From positions 1 to 64,000 of the forward strand of contig CACKOH010000006.1 of NCBI GenBank assembly GCA_902601785.1: a stretch of DNA of 64,000 nucleotides, in the 5' to 3' direction. The notes beneath the pieces are model-generated. The model was given only the letters and a program-made list of their open reading frames with translations, made no database searches and was not told the origin of the DNA. The position numbers were made by a program, and so were the translations under genes. Positions 18,740-28,543 of this stretch are shown here, piece by piece. Every line of letters starts with the position of its first letter. Positions within the stretch are counted from its first letter, which is position 1. This DNA comes from an uncultured Pelagibacteraceae bacterium. Lineage in GTDB: Bacteria > Pseudomonadota > Alphaproteobacteria > Pelagibacterales > Pelagibacteraceae.

Positions 18740-19603
18740 ATGATCATTAAACCACAATCTAAAATAAAAGATAATGAAAATGGTCTATATATAGTTTCGA
18801 CGCCAATAGGAAATTTAAAAGATATTACTATTAGAGCATTAGAAATATTAAAACAATCTGAATTTATACTATGCGAAGACACACGAATTTCCAAAAACTT
18901 GTTGAATAAATATGAAATTAAATCAAAATTAATTTCAAACCATAAATTTAATGAAAAAAAAAATACTTTAAAAATTATTGAATATTTAAAAACTGGTAAA
19001 ATAATTTCTTTAATTTCTGATGCAGGCACACCTACCATTTCTGATCCTGGTTCAGTTTTAGTAAATGAGTGTGTTAAAAATAATATTAATATTATTCCAA
19101 TACCTGGCCCATCAGCAGTTGCGACCGCAATATCAATTAGTGGATTTTCTGATCAGTTTTATTTTAATGGTTTTCTTCCAGAGAAAAAACAGCAGGTAGC
19201 AAACGAGTTAAAAAGACTTTCAGAATTTGGTTCAAGTCTAGTTTTTTTTGTATCTCCTAAAAAAATTAATAAAGTTATACCAGAAATTAAGAAATATTTT
19301 AGCGAGAGACAAATTGTCATTTGCAGGGAAATTACTAAGTTATTCGAAGAGTTTTTAAGGGTAAATGTAGATCAATTAGAAGTATTTCAAAAAGAACCAA
19401 AAGGAGAGATCACAATTGTTATATCTGAGAAAAAAAATGACATTAATAGTTCCAAAAATTTAACTGAATCAGATATGAATATTATAAGTAAAATGATCAA
19501 TAAACTCACAATAAAAGAAATAACAGATTTGATAAGTCAGAATAGTAAAGTATCTAAAAAGGAAATTTATAAATACTGTTTAAAATTAAAAAATGAAAAT
19601 TAA
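18740..19603 (+). CDS. rsmI: 16S rRNA 2'-O-ribose C1402 methyltransferase RsmI
   Basis: Tetrapyrrole-methylase-fold SAM enzyme modifying C1402 of 16S rRNA. YIVSTPIGNLKDITIRALEILK at the N-terminus, CEDTRISKNLL, ISDAGTPTISDPG and PGPSAVATAISISGF are diagnostic. 287 aa. Start ATG 18740 is 34 bp from the divergent LpoA-like gene; its end overlaps the BON lipoprotein start by 11 bp. Confidence 0.97.
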   Translation: MIIKPQSKIKDNENGLYIVSTPIGNLKDITIRALEILKQSEFILCEDTRISKNLLNKYEIKSKLISNHKFNEKKNTLKIIEYLKTGKIISLISDAGTPTISDPGSVLVNECVKNNINIIPIPGPSAVATAISISGFSDQFYFNGFLPEKKQQVANELKRLSEFGSSLVFFVSPKKINKVIPEIKKYFSERQIVICREITKLFEEFLRVNVDQLEVFQKEPKGEITIVISEKKNDINSSKNLTESDMNIISKMINKLTIKEITDLISQNSKVSKKEIYKYCLKLKNEN

Positions 19604-20186
19604 ATTATTAATTATAATTTTTATAGGAATTATTTTGGTAGGATGTGTGGGTGTTAGTTCTAAAGGATTATTTGGAACGGGTGTTAGTGTTGCATTAGAT
19701 CCTAGAACTTTAGGAACCCAGATAGATGATTCAATAATGCAAAAAAGTTTGTCTGCTAGAATTTTGGCAAAAGATAAAAAATATTTTTTATCAGTCAAAT
19801 CAAAAGTTCTTGATGGAAGAATCTTTATAACAGGAAAGGTAGATAGTCCTGAGGAAAAATTACAAATAACAAAAATTGCTTGGGAAACAAAGGGTGCAAG
19901 ATCAGTTCGAAATGATATTAAAATAAAAAAAGAGTTTAACTTTAAACAATCTGCTAAAGATATTTTAATTACTACTCAACTTAGAACAGCATTAATTGTA
20001 AATAAAAATATAAAAGCAACAAACTATCAAATTGATACATATAAAAAGATAATTTACGTTTATGGAATCGCATTAACCTCGGAGGAAAAAGATTTAGTTA
20101 TCAGTGAAGCTAAAGAAATTTTAGATGTTGAGAATGTAATTGCGAGTATAATATTGGTCGAGGACTTAAGAATTCAAAAAGAATAA
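19593..20186 (+). CDS. BON-domain outer-membrane lipoprotein (DolP/YraP-like)
   Basis: 197 aa with a lipoprotein signal (LLIIIFIGIILVGC, Cys 18) and two BON domains: one around KSLSARILAKDKKYFLSVKSKVLDGRIFITGKV, the second around DILITTQLRTALIVNKNIKATNYQI. DolP localises to division sites and supports outer-membrane integrity in E. coli. Downstream and overlapping rsmI, matching the yraL-yraP relationship. Stop TAA and the convergent maeB stop are directly abutted (TAATTA). Confidence 0.85.
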   Translation: MKIKLLIIIFIGIILVGCVGVSSKGLFGTGVSVALDPRTLGTQIDDSIMQKSLSARILAKDKKYFLSVKSKVLDGRIFITGKVDSPEEKLQITKIAWETKGARSVRNDIKIKKEFNFKQSAKDILITTQLRTALIVNKNIKATNYQIDTYKKIIYVYGIALTSEEKDLVISEAKEILDVENVIASIILVEDLRIQKE

Positions 20187-22472
20187 TTATTTTTTATAAT
20201 CTATTACTTCAGATGAGTACGCAGCAATGGATGCTAAATTAATAATTTCTGAAGTTGAAGTCCTTAAAGGAGCAATCTCAATTGGTAATCCTAGCCCAAT
20301 AAGTAAGGGACCAATTACTTTTGAGTCCCCAATGGTTTTCATTAATTTGTATGATATTGCAGCACTATGTTGACCAGGCATAATCAATATATTTGCTTTA
20401 CCAACAATTTTTGCAAATGGATATAGTTCTTCGTACTCCTGGTTTAAAGCAACATCTGGCTGCATGTCACCATCAAATTTAAAATCTACTTTCTTTTCTT
20501 TTAAAATTTCAACAGCATCCCTTATATGTTTAGTTCGACTTGTTAGAGGTTGACCAAAAGTCGAATGAGAAACAAAAGCAACTTTAGGATCAAAACCAAA
20601 AAGCCTTACTACTCTTGCAGTTGATATTGCAATTTCTGCCAATTGTTCTGATGTTGGGTATTCGTGAACACTAGTATCACCTATAAATATAGTTTTTCCT
20701 TTATGAACCACCATATTTAGTCCAAACATTATTTCACCTTTTCGAACATCTACAACTTGCTTAATCTTTTCCAAAGAGGCACCAAAACGTCTCGTATTCC
20801 CAGTTACAGCACCGTCAGCGTCTCCACACGCAACCATGCTCGTAGCCCATATAACCCTGTCATTCCTTACCAATCTATCACAATCACGTTCGAGCAAACC
20901 CTGTTCTCTTTGTAATTTTTTAAATAGATGTTTGACGTATTTGTTTCTTTTTTCTTCATTTTTTGAATTTATTATTTCGATATCAAAGTTCTCACTGTAT
21001 CCAATATTTTTGATTTGTTCCTTAATTTTACTTTCTTTGCCAACCAAAATAGGAATTCCTAACTTAGAATTTTTAAACGCAATTGCTGCCTTTAATGTAT
21101 TTTCATCTTCTCCATCGGCGAACACAATTCTTTTTTGATTATTTTTTATAAATGAGTTTATACCTTGCATTATAGTAACGGTTGGATCTAATCTTTGTTT
21201 AAGTTGTTCTTTATAAATTTCAAAATCTTCAATATTTTTTCTAGCTACTCCACTTTTCATTGCAGCTTTTGCTACAGCAGCTGGAATTACACTTATTAGT
21301 CTTGGATCAAATGTAGATGGAATAATATAATCTTTTCCATAATGTGGTCTTTCACCGCCCATTGCAGCCACCACTTCATCAGGAACATCTTCTCTTGCAA
21401 GTTTAGCAATTGCTTGCGAAGCAGCAACTTTCATTTCTTCATTAATAGTTTTAGACCGCACATCCAAAGCTCCTCTAAAAATGTAAGGGAAACCAATTAA
21501 ATTGTTAACTTGATTAGGATAATCTGATCTTCCAGTTGCTACAATTGCATCATTTCTTACTTCATTTATTTCTTCTGGTAAAATTTCAGGATCTGGATTA
21601 GCACAAGCAAAAATAATTGGATTTTTTGCCATACTCTTAACCATCTCTTTTTTAAGAACTCCTTTTGCTGACAACCCTAAAAAAACATCAGCATCTTTCA
21701 TTGCGTCTTCAAGAGTTCTTAGTTTTGTCTCAACTGCATATTTTGATTTCCATTGGTCTATACCCTCAGTTCTTCCTTTATAAATTACACCTTTTCTATC
21801 AAGCATAATCACATTTTCTGAAGGCACTCCTGAATTTTTAAATAATTCAGTGCAAGCTTGGGCAGATGCTCCAGCACCATTAACCACAACTTTAATTTCT
21901 TTGATTGATTTACCACTTATATCTAGAGCATTAATTAATGCAGCTGTTGTAATTATTGCAGTGCCATGCTGATCATCATGGAAAACTGGAATATCCAAAA
22001 TTTCTTTTAATTTTTGTTCAATTATAAAGCAATCTGGAGCTGCTATATCCTCTAAATTAATTCCACCAAAGCTTGGAGCAAAATTTTTAATAGAATTAAT
22101 AATTTCCTCACTGTCTTTAGAATCAATTTCAAGATCTATAGAATCTATGTCAGCAAATCTTTTAAATAATACTGCTTTCCCCTCCATTACTGGCTTCGAT
22201 GCTAATGCTCCTAAATTCCCCATTCCCAAAATAGCTGAACCATTACTGATAACTGCAACTAAATTTCCTTTACTTGTATAATCATAAGCTGCTTCTGGAT
22301 TATCACTGATCTCTTTTACGGGAGCCGCAACTCCTGGAGAATATGCAAGCGCAAGATCCCTTTTGGTAATCATATTTTTTGAAGAAATGATCTCAATCTT
22401 GCCAGGTTTTTTCTCTTTATGAAAATCTAAAGCTTCTTTATCTGTGTAATGATCAATCTTTGTTTTTTTCAT
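20187..22472 (-). CDS. maeB: NADP-dependent malic enzyme (malic + phosphotransacetylase-like domains)
   Basis: 761-aa MaeB-type enzyme decarboxylating malate to pyruvate. The N-terminal malic domain has LALAYSPGVAAP, the GMGNLGALASKPVMEGKA region, PVFHDDQHGTAI and a Rossmann VVNGAGASAQA. From about residue 430 there is a phosphotransacetylase-like domain (RIVFADGEDENTLKAA to the C-terminus) known in this family to be regulatory and not catalytic. Complete and single-gene, with 49 bp of divergent space to murJ. Confidence 0.97.
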   Translation of the reverse strand: MKKTKIDHYTDKEALDFHKEKKPGKIEIISSKNMITKRDLALAYSPGVAAPVKEISDNPEAAYDYTSKGNLVAVISNGSAILGMGNLGALASKPVMEGKAVLFKRFADIDSIDLEIDSKDSEEIINSIKNFAPSFGGINLEDIAAPDCFIIEQKLKEILDIPVFHDDQHGTAIITTAALINALDISGKSIKEIKVVVNGAGASAQACTELFKNSGVPSENVIMLDRKGVIYKGRTEGIDQWKSKYAVETKLRTLEDAMKDADVFLGLSAKGVLKKEMVKSMAKNPIIFACANPDPEILPEEINEVRNDAIVATGRSDYPNQVNNLIGFPYIFRGALDVRSKTINEEMKVAASQAIAKLAREDVPDEVVAAMGGERPHYGKDYIIPSTFDPRLISVIPAAVAKAAMKSGVARKNIEDFEIYKEQLKQRLDPTVTIMQGINSFIKNNQKRIVFADGEDENTLKAAIAFKNSKLGIPILVGKESKIKEQIKNIGYSENFDIEIINSKNEEKRNKYVKHLFKKLQREQGLLERDCDRLVRNDRVIWATSMVACGDADGAVTGNTRRFGASLEKIKQVVDVRKGEIMFGLNMVVHKGKTIFIGDTSVHEYPTSEQLAEIAISTARVVRLFGFDPKVAFVSHSTFGQPLTSRTKHIRDAVEILKEKKVDFKFDGDMQPDVALNQEYEELYPFAKIVGKANILIMPGQHSAAISYKLMKTIGDSKVIGPLLIGLGLPIEIAPLRTSTSEIINLASIAAYSSEVIDYKK

Positions 22473-22521
22473 TTGCTATAATATGTGTACAATTAGGGTA
22501 AATTTAAGACTAATATGATTT

Positions 22522-24051
22522 ATGAACTTACTTAAGTCAACAGGCACATTTGGTTTTTATACGATCATAAGCAGAATACTTGGTTATTTAAGAGATATTT
22601 TAATTGCAATATTTTTAGGAACAGGTTTGTTAGCAGATGCTTTTTTTGTAGCATTTAGAATTCCAAATACATTTAGAAGATTATTTTCTGAGGGAACTTT
22701 TAATGCTGCTTTTGTTCCGAGCTATGCATCAGAAATGGTTAAGGGTAAAAAGCAATCTAATAAATTTGCAAATGACATCTTTAGTCTTTTGTTTTTAGGT
22801 TTGTTATTAATAACCTTGCTTGTTCAATTATTTATGCCTGTTTTTGTATCCCTTATTGCGCCTGGTTTTGTAGGAAACATTGAAAAAATGGAAATAGCAA
22901 TAACACTAACCCGTATCACTTTTCCATTTCTATTATTTATTTGTTTAGCATCTTTTTTTGCAGCAATATTAAACTCACATAATAAATTTGCAGCTGCATC
23001 AGGGGCACCAATAATATTAAATATTGTATTAGTTTTAATTTTATTATTCTCAAACTCTCTAGGTGATACCATGGTATACTATTTATCCTATGGTGTTTCT
23101 TTAGCAGGATTATTACAACTGTTATTTTTGTATAAATTTGTGAGAAAACATTACTCACTTAAAATTAATTTCAAAATTAAAATATCTGAAAAAGTTAAGA
23201 TTTTTTTTAAAAAATTATTACCAAGCATCTTTTCTTCAGGTGTTACTCAAATAAATATATTAGTTGGGACTATTATCGCTTCATTCCAGGCAAGTGCGGT
23301 TTCTTACTTATATTATGCAGATAGAATATATCAAATTAATTTAGCAATAGCTGGAATTGCAATTGGAGTAGTTGTGCTTCCCCAATTATCAAAACATGTA
23401 CAGTCTAAGAAAAAAGACAAGATTATTTTAATTCAAAACAAAGCTCTTGAGTTAAGTCTATTGTTGAGTTTACCAGCATCTGTTGCATTAATCCTTGGAT
23501 CTGAACAAATTATTTCTGCACTTTTTGGTTATGGATCATTTGATGAAACTGCAGTTTTAAATTCAAGTCTAGCTTTATATTATTTTGCTTTAGGTTTACC
23601 TGCATTTGCTTTAATCAAAGTGTTTTCTAGTTTCTTTTTTGCAAACCACAACACAAAGACTCCTTTTTATATCTCATTAATTTCTGTCTTTTTAAATATT
23701 TTAATAAGCATTTACTATTTTAATGAATTTGGATTTATAATAATTCCTATCGCAACAACAATTTCTTCCTGGTTTAATGGAGTACTATTATTTGTATTTC
23801 TAAAAAATAAAAATCTTTTTTCTTTCAATAAAATATTTTTAATTAAATTTTTTAAAATAGTTATTGCCTCAATACTAATGGGTTTTATATTTCAATTTTT
23901 GTTGATTTTTTTTCAAAATGAGCTTGCGTTTGAACAAAAAGCAAAATCTTTTTATTTGATATTATCTGTATTATTAGGCTTAGGTTCTTACCTTCTAATT
24001 TGTTATTTTATCAAAGCTTTTAAAATCAGTGATATTCAATTAAAGTATTAA
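22522..24051 (+). CDS. murJ: Lipid II flippase MurJ
   Basis: MOP-superfamily membrane protein moving lipid II across the inner membrane. 509 aa with about 14 hydrophobic segments; N-terminal [48 protein letters not shown] is the diagnostic MurJ block. Followed 4 bp later by trpS. Complete. Confidence 0.97.
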   Translation: MNLLKSTGTFGFYTIISRILGYLRDILIAIFLGTGLLADAFFVAFRIPNTFRRLFSEGTFNAAFVPSYASEMVKGKKQSNKFANDIFSLLFLGLLLITLLVQLFMPVFVSLIAPGFVGNIEKMEIAITLTRITFPFLLFICLASFFAAILNSHNKFAAASGAPIILNIVLVLILLFSNSLGDTMVYYLSYGVSLAGLLQLLFLYKFVRKHYSLKINFKIKISEKVKIFFKKLLPSIFSSGVTQINILVGTIIASFQASAVSYLYYADRIYQINLAIAGIAIGVVVLPQLSKHVQSKKKDKIILIQNKALELSLLLSLPASVALILGSEQIISALFGYGSFDETAVLNSSLALYYFALGLPAFALIKVFSSFFFANHNTKTPFYISLISVFLNILISIYYFNEFGFIIIPIATTISSWFNGVLLFVFLKNKNLFSFNKIFLIKFFKIVIASILMGFIFQFLLIFFQNELAFEQKAKSFYLILSVLLGLGSYLLICYFIKAFKISDIQLKY

Positions 24052-24055
24052 CTTT

Positions 24056-25057
24056 ATGACTAAAAAAATATTTTCAGGTGTTCAGCCTACAGGTAATCTT
24101 CATCTTGGTAATTACTTAGGAGCAATTAAGAATTTTGTTGAACTAAATAACGACAAAGCAAACCAATGCATTTTTTGTGTTGTAGACTTACATGCAATAA
24201 CGATTAAGCAAGATCCAAAAGAGTTAAAAAAAAATATTAGAGAAACAGTAGCAACATTTATTGCAAGCGGGATAGATCCAAAAAAAAGTATTGTTTTTAA
24301 CCAATCAGGTGTAGCAGCTCATTCCGAAGGTGCCTGGATTTTAAGTTGTGTAGCTCGTATGGGGTGGCTAAATAGAATGACTCAATTTAAAGAAAAAGCT
24401 GGAAAGGATAAGGAAAAAGCCAGTATTGGATTGTATTCTTATCCTGTTCTAATGGCGTCCGATATTTTGTTATATGATGCTACCCATGTTCCTGTAGGTG
24501 ATGATCAAAAGCAACATCTTGAGTTATGCAGAGATATAGCTCAAAAATTTAATAATGATTTTGGTGTAGAGGATTTCTTGAAAGTTCCTGAACCTTTAAT
24601 TCAAAAAGAGTTTTCTAGAATTATGAGTTTAAAGGATGGATTAAAAAAAATGAGTAAATCTGAGTTATCGGATTTAAGTAGAATAAACTTAACAGATGAT
24701 AAAAATCAAATTATTAATAAAATTAAAAAAGCTAAAACAGACCCTTTGCCAATGCCAAATGATATAAAAGAACTTGCAGGAAGACCAGAGGCACAAAACC
24801 TATTAGGAATTTATACTAGTTTAAACTCTTCAACTTTAGAGACTTCTATAGCAAAATTTGCAGGTAAGAATTTTTTAGAATTTAAAGATGAATTATCTGA
24901 AACATTAGTTGATAAAATTATGCCAATTTCTGAAGAGATAAAAAAATTACTTAAAGATCAATCTTACCTTGATTCTATTCTTCTAAATGGAGTTGAAAAT
25001 GCTGATAAAATTGCGTCGAAAAAGATCAAAAATATAAAAGAAATAGTAGGTTTTTAA
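24056..25057 (+). CDS. trpS: Tryptophanyl-tRNA synthetase
   Basis: Class Ic synthetase, 333 aa: HIGH-type motif [14 protein letters not shown] near residue 10, the [20 protein letters not shown] substrate region and KMSKS in LKKMSKSEL. Complete. The murJ-trpS-nfuA order is common in alphaproteobacteria (a universal-stress gene usually between trpS and nfuA is absent here). Confidence 0.98.
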   Translation: MTKKIFSGVQPTGNLHLGNYLGAIKNFVELNNDKANQCIFCVVDLHAITIKQDPKELKKNIRETVATFIASGIDPKKSIVFNQSGVAAHSEGAWILSCVARMGWLNRMTQFKEKAGKDKEKASIGLYSYPVLMASDILLYDATHVPVGDDQKQHLELCRDIAQKFNNDFGVEDFLKVPEPLIQKEFSRIMSLKDGLKKMSKSELSDLSRINLTDDKNQIINKIKKAKTDPLPMPNDIKELAGRPEAQNLLGIYTSLNSSTLETSIAKFAGKNFLEFKDELSETLVDKIMPISEEIKKLLKDQSYLDSILLNGVENADKIASKKIKNIKEIVGF

Positions 25058-25109
25058 TAAAAAATTAATATCAAGTTTTAATTTCCAAAATATAAACTAT
25101 ATATAATTT

Positions 25110-25649
25110 ATGTTTGTACAGACAGAAGTAACACCAAATCCAAATTCATTGAAATTTCTTCCCGGTAAGAATGTTTCAAACAGTGGTCCTTATGAAATTA
25201 CTAATAAGGATCAAATAAATAATGAATTAGTTAAAAATATCTTATCTGTAAATGGAGTAGAGGGTGTTTTCTTAGGGCAAGACTTTTTATCAGTCAACAA
25301 AAGTGATCAAACCAAATGGGATGAAATAAAACACATTGTGATTTCTTTTATAAATGAATTTTATTCTGATGGAAAAGAGTTTGTTATTGATGAAAATATT
25401 AAACAAGAGAAATCTGAATTAGATGAAATTGAACAAAAAATAGTAAAAATTTTAGATCAAAAAATAAGACCAGCTGTTGCAAGAGATGGAGGAGATATTA
25501 AGTTTAAAGAATTTAAAGATGGTGTTGTGAAAGTACAATTACAAGGTAGTTGCTCTGGATGCCCTAGTTCCACAATGACCTTAAAGCAAGGAGTTCAAAA
25601 TCTATTATGTCATTACTTACCTGAGGTTAAAGAGGTAATTGCTATTTAA
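25110..25649 (+). CDS. nfuA: Fe-S cluster carrier NfuA/NifU-like
   Basis: 179 aa: N-terminal Nfu_N domain starting FVQTEVTPNPNSLKFLPG and C-terminal NifU domain with the cluster-ligating CxxC in QGSCSGCPSSTMTLKQGV. Delivers [4Fe-4S] clusters to client enzymes such as the radical SAM protein MiaB encoded at 28.5 kb. Complete, 52 bp after trpS, 3 bp before the Bax-like gene. Confidence 0.96.
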   Translation: MFVQTEVTPNPNSLKFLPGKNVSNSGPYEITNKDQINNELVKNILSVNGVEGVFLGQDFLSVNKSDQTKWDEIKHIVISFINEFYSDGKEFVIDENIKQEKSELDEIEQKIVKILDQKIRPAVARDGGDIKFKEFKDGVVKVQLQGSCSGCPSSTMTLKQGVQNLLCHYLPEVKEVIAI

Positions 25650-25652
25650 ATT

Positions 25653-26726
25653 ATGAATTTAAATATAAAAAAAAACTACAAAAGAACAAAAAATAAAATA
25701 TTAAATACATTTACAAGATTTTCTATCAGTGCTTTTGTTCTTGCATTATTTTTTTATACTGCACCAATTTTTATTAATTTTGCAGATAAGAATTTTAATA
25801 ATAAAGAATTTACAAATAACTCTAAAAATATTTTAAATAATACCTTAAACAAGCGCAAAACATTTGAAGAGGATGACACAGGTCAGCAAAGTGAAGAAAT
25901 AGATCTCCTTTATGACATTTTGGAAGAAAATAACTCTGAAATAAATCTTGTGAGATACACCACCTCAGAGATAAATGCTTTATTTAAGGAAGTAAAATAT
26001 GATTTAGAGGAAGTAAGAGACACAAAATTAGTTAAGCCCATTGACATTGGTTTACTTCCTAATGAGATTAAAAATATAGATAATACAAAAAAAAGAAAAG
26101 AAATGTTTATCAAAATTATTTTGCCTTTAATTGTTAAAGAAAATAATAAAATTAGAATAGACAGAAAAAGACTTTTTATGATTCTTAGTAAAAATAGCAA
26201 CACGGATATTGAAAAGAAATGGCTAGAAAAAAAATATAAACAATACGGGGTAAGACAAAATGATCTTTCAACCTTAAAAGTAAGAATGGACGAGATTCCA
26301 ATTTCATTAGCAATAGCTCAGGCAGCTAAAGAAACTGGATGGGGAACTTCTAGATTTGCATTAAAAGGTAATGCTTTATTTGGTCAGTGGACTTGGTCAG
26401 GAGAGGGATTAAAGCCTAAAAATGCAGAAAAAGGCGAAGAGCATAAAGTTATGAAATTTCATAGTCTAAAACTTTCAGTAAGGGCATATTTAAGAAATCT
26501 TAATACTCACTCGTCTTATAAAAATTTAAGAAAGGCAAGAACGAAACTTAGAAATAGAAATAAACCATTGGATAGTATAATTTTATCAAATCATCTTGAT
26601 AAGTATGCAGAAACTGGGAGTGAATATATAAATGTACTTCAAAAAATAATAAAACAGAACAATTTAAAAGATTTTGATGAGGCACGGCTGTTACCTTCTA
26701 GTAAAGATTTAGATAGTTTAATTTAG
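25653..26726 (+). CDS. Bax-like glucosaminidase (GH73-type peptidoglycan hydrolase)
   Basis: 357 aa with an N-terminal signal anchor (ISAFVLALFFYTAPIFINFA, about residues 24-44), a Lys/Asn-rich linker and a C-terminal mannosyl-glycoprotein endo-beta-N-acetylglucosaminidase-like domain: IPISLAIAQAAKETGWGTSRFA (catalytic Glu), NALFGQWTW and VRAYLRNLNTHSSYKNLRKAR. Closest known is E. coli Bax. Its 3' end overlaps the convergent deacetylase by 4 bp; both act on polysaccharides. Confidence 0.87.
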   Translation: MNLNIKKNYKRTKNKILNTFTRFSISAFVLALFFYTAPIFINFADKNFNNKEFTNNSKNILNNTLNKRKTFEEDDTGQQSEEIDLLYDILEENNSEINLVRYTTSEINALFKEVKYDLEEVRDTKLVKPIDIGLLPNEIKNIDNTKKRKEMFIKIILPLIVKENNKIRIDRKRLFMILSKNSNTDIEKKWLEKKYKQYGVRQNDLSTLKVRMDEIPISLAIAQAAKETGWGTSRFALKGNALFGQWTWSGEGLKPKNAEKGEEHKVMKFHSLKLSVRAYLRNLNTHSSYKNLRKARTKLRNRNKPLDSIILSNHLDKYAETGSEYINVLQKIIKQNNLKDFDEARLLPSSKDLDSLI

Positions 26727-27787
26727 TTTGTTTTAATTGGAAATTGAATTCCAAACCATCTCCATTTACCGTTATCATTTAGAGAACAATTTACTCTTCC
26801 TCTTCTCGGCTCAAATGGCGCTCTAAATTTAATTGATAACTTTGTACCTGAAATAATAGTGTTTGATTTTTCCCATCTATTTGCCTCGTTTGAATAACAA
26901 TTAATTTTATTTAAATTTTTCTGTTCTTCAAAAAACTCCACAATAAATTCAGGAGGATTATTTGATTTTATTAATTGTTTCTCTAAAGGTAACAATTTTT
27001 TGTATTCCAATGGAAAGTAATTTATGATTGATTTAAATCTTTTTAATTCTCCATATTTTTCATTAATTGGAAATCTTGGTAATTCAAATTTATCCTTGTT
27101 TATATCAATAACTCCTGAGTGTTGACCAAAAGCAAATTCAAAATTTTTAGAAATATAATCTCTCATAAATTTAGAATATTCACCGAATGGATAAGAAAAT
27201 AAATTTGGTATGTAGCCTAGCTCTTTTAAAAATATTTGATTTGCTTTTTCAATATCTAAAATAAATTTATCATTACTTTCGTCAATTAGGTAATTATGAC
27301 TGTGTGAGTGATGTCCAATTAAAGCAAAAGTTTCTTTTTCAATTTCTCTTATTTGATCCCATGTCATATACCCATTTTTACCCACAGGCTCAGTTGAAAC
27401 AAACAAGATGAAAGGAATTTTATTTTCCTTTAAGTATGGCCATGCCCCAACATAAAATGATTTAAATGCGTCATCAATTGTAATTAAAATTTCTTTTTTA
27501 AATTTTACAGAGTCAAATTGTTCTTTGAACTTGTTAGGATTATGAAATTTAAAATCTGAGTTTTTAATGATCTGAATATGCTCTTTAAAAATATTCATTT
27601 CAATATTTGTTGATGGATACTTTGACTCATTAAAACGATGATACATAATTGATAGAATTCCTTCATCTTTAGAATAGTATTTGATATTATTTTCATCTGC
27701 TTTAGAACCAATATTAGAATATAAAATAATTATGAATAAGCTAGTAATTGATGTTGCAAGTGAAAAAATATTTTTAATGATCATCAC
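26723..27787 (-). CDS. Polysaccharide deacetylase (NodB/CE4 family), secreted
   Basis: 354 aa. Signal peptide (FSLATSITSLFIIILYSNIGSKA), then a NodB fold: GILSIMYHRF, the metal/catalytic EILITIDDAFKSF, FILFVSTEPVG, and the second metal motif IGHHSHSHNYL; FSYPFGEYS later. The C-terminal 60 residues are not part of the fold. The start codon lies 56 bp inside the divergent tsaB coding region on the other strand; no internal Met would keep the catalytic domain, so this overlap appears genuine. Confidence 0.88.
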   Translation of the reverse strand: MMIIKNIFSLATSITSLFIIILYSNIGSKADENNIKYYSKDEGILSIMYHRFNESKYPSTNIEMNIFKEHIQIIKNSDFKFHNPNKFKEQFDSVKFKKEILITIDDAFKSFYVGAWPYLKENKIPFILFVSTEPVGKNGYMTWDQIREIEKETFALIGHHSHSHNYLIDESNDKFILDIEKANQIFLKELGYIPNLFSYPFGEYSKFMRDYISKNFEFAFGQHSGVIDINKDKFELPRFPINEKYGELKRFKSIINYFPLEYKKLLPLEKQLIKSNNPPEFIVEFFEEQKNLNKINCYSNEANRWEKSNTIISGTKLSIKFRAPFEPRRGRVNCSLNDNGKWRWFGIQFPIKTN

Positions 27788-28118
27788 TAAAGATGATATT
27801 TATAATATTACTAAAGAGAATACTAAAATTAATTTTGAGAAATTAACTTTAATTGTTAAGGATTTTTTATATTCAAACAGTTTGAAGTTAGACGATATTC
27901 AGAAAATATACGTAAACCGAGGCCCAGGCAGCTTTGCAGGTATAAGAAATTCTTTATCATTAGTTAAAGCATTTTATGTTTCAAAAAAAATTGATTATTA
28001 TTGTTATAGTTTTAATGATTTCAAAGATCAAAAAGATATAAAATATGAGGATATACCTAATTTGTGTGACAAATTTAAAATCAAAAAAAATTTGATTAAA
28101 CCTATTTATTTAAGTTAG
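27732..28118 (+). CDS. tsaB: TsaB-like tRNA threonylcarbamoyladenosine protein, short form
   Basis: ASKHA-fold partner of TsaD in t6A synthesis. VIDVASEKIFL at the N-terminus and the hallmark VNRGPGSFAGIRNSLSLVKAF are clear. It is only 128 aa; TsaB proteins are usually over 200, and the C-terminal half is absent with the stop 9 bp before fur. The ORF-track start 27681 is upstream; ATG 27732 gives the family-like MNKLVIDVAS. rimI, which often follows tsaB, is absent. The first 56 bp are antisense to the deacetylase signal-peptide codons. Confidence 0.85.
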   Translation: MNKLVIDVASEKIFLMIITKDDIYNITKENTKINFEKLTLIVKDFLYSNSLKLDDIQKIYVNRGPGSFAGIRNSLSLVKAFYVSKKIDYYCYSFNDFKDQKDIKYEDIPNLCDKFKIKKNLIKPIYLS

Positions 28119-28127
28119 AATTGGATT

Positions 28128-28538
28128 ATGTCAGAAACAATCGAGCAAAAATGTTTATCTAAAGGGGTTAAATTAACTGATCAAAGAAAAATAATTGCCC
28201 AAGTTATGTCCGAGTCATCTGATCACCCGGATGTAGATGAATTATATAACAGAGTTTCTAAAATTGATTCAAAAATTAGTATTGCTACAGTTTATAGGAC
28301 AGTAAAACTATTTGAAGAGTCTGGAATTTTAACAAAGCACGAGTTTAAAGGTGGAAAAGCTAGATATGAAGAGTTGAACGAAGGACATCACGACCATTTA
28401 ATTGATGTAAAATCTGGTGAGATTATAGAATTTGTTGATGAAGAAATTGAGAAACTTCAAAAAAAGGTTGCAGAAAAATATGGCTATACCCTCGTAGATC
28501 ATAAATTAGAACTTTATGGGGTTAAAAAAAAATCCTAA
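28128..28538 (+). CDS. fur: Ferric uptake regulator family protein Fur
   Basis: 136-aa Fur family repressor: winged-helix DQRKIIAQVMSESSDHPDVDELYNRV and SIATVYRTVKLFEESGIL, then the metal region HDHLIDVKSGEIIEF. The canonical CxxC zinc motif of Fur is replaced (no Cys here besides one near the N-terminus), as in many alphaproteobacterial Fur/Mur proteins, so iron versus manganese sensing is open. Between tsaB and miaB with 5-9 bp gaps. A second family member (irr) is at 43.3 kb. Confidence 0.9.
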   Translation: MSETIEQKCLSKGVKLTDQRKIIAQVMSESSDHPDVDELYNRVSKIDSKISIATVYRTVKLFEESGILTKHEFKGGKARYEELNEGHHDHLIDVKSGEIIEFVDEEIEKLQKKVAEKYGYTLVDHKLELYGVKKKS

Positions 28539-28543
28539 TTAAA

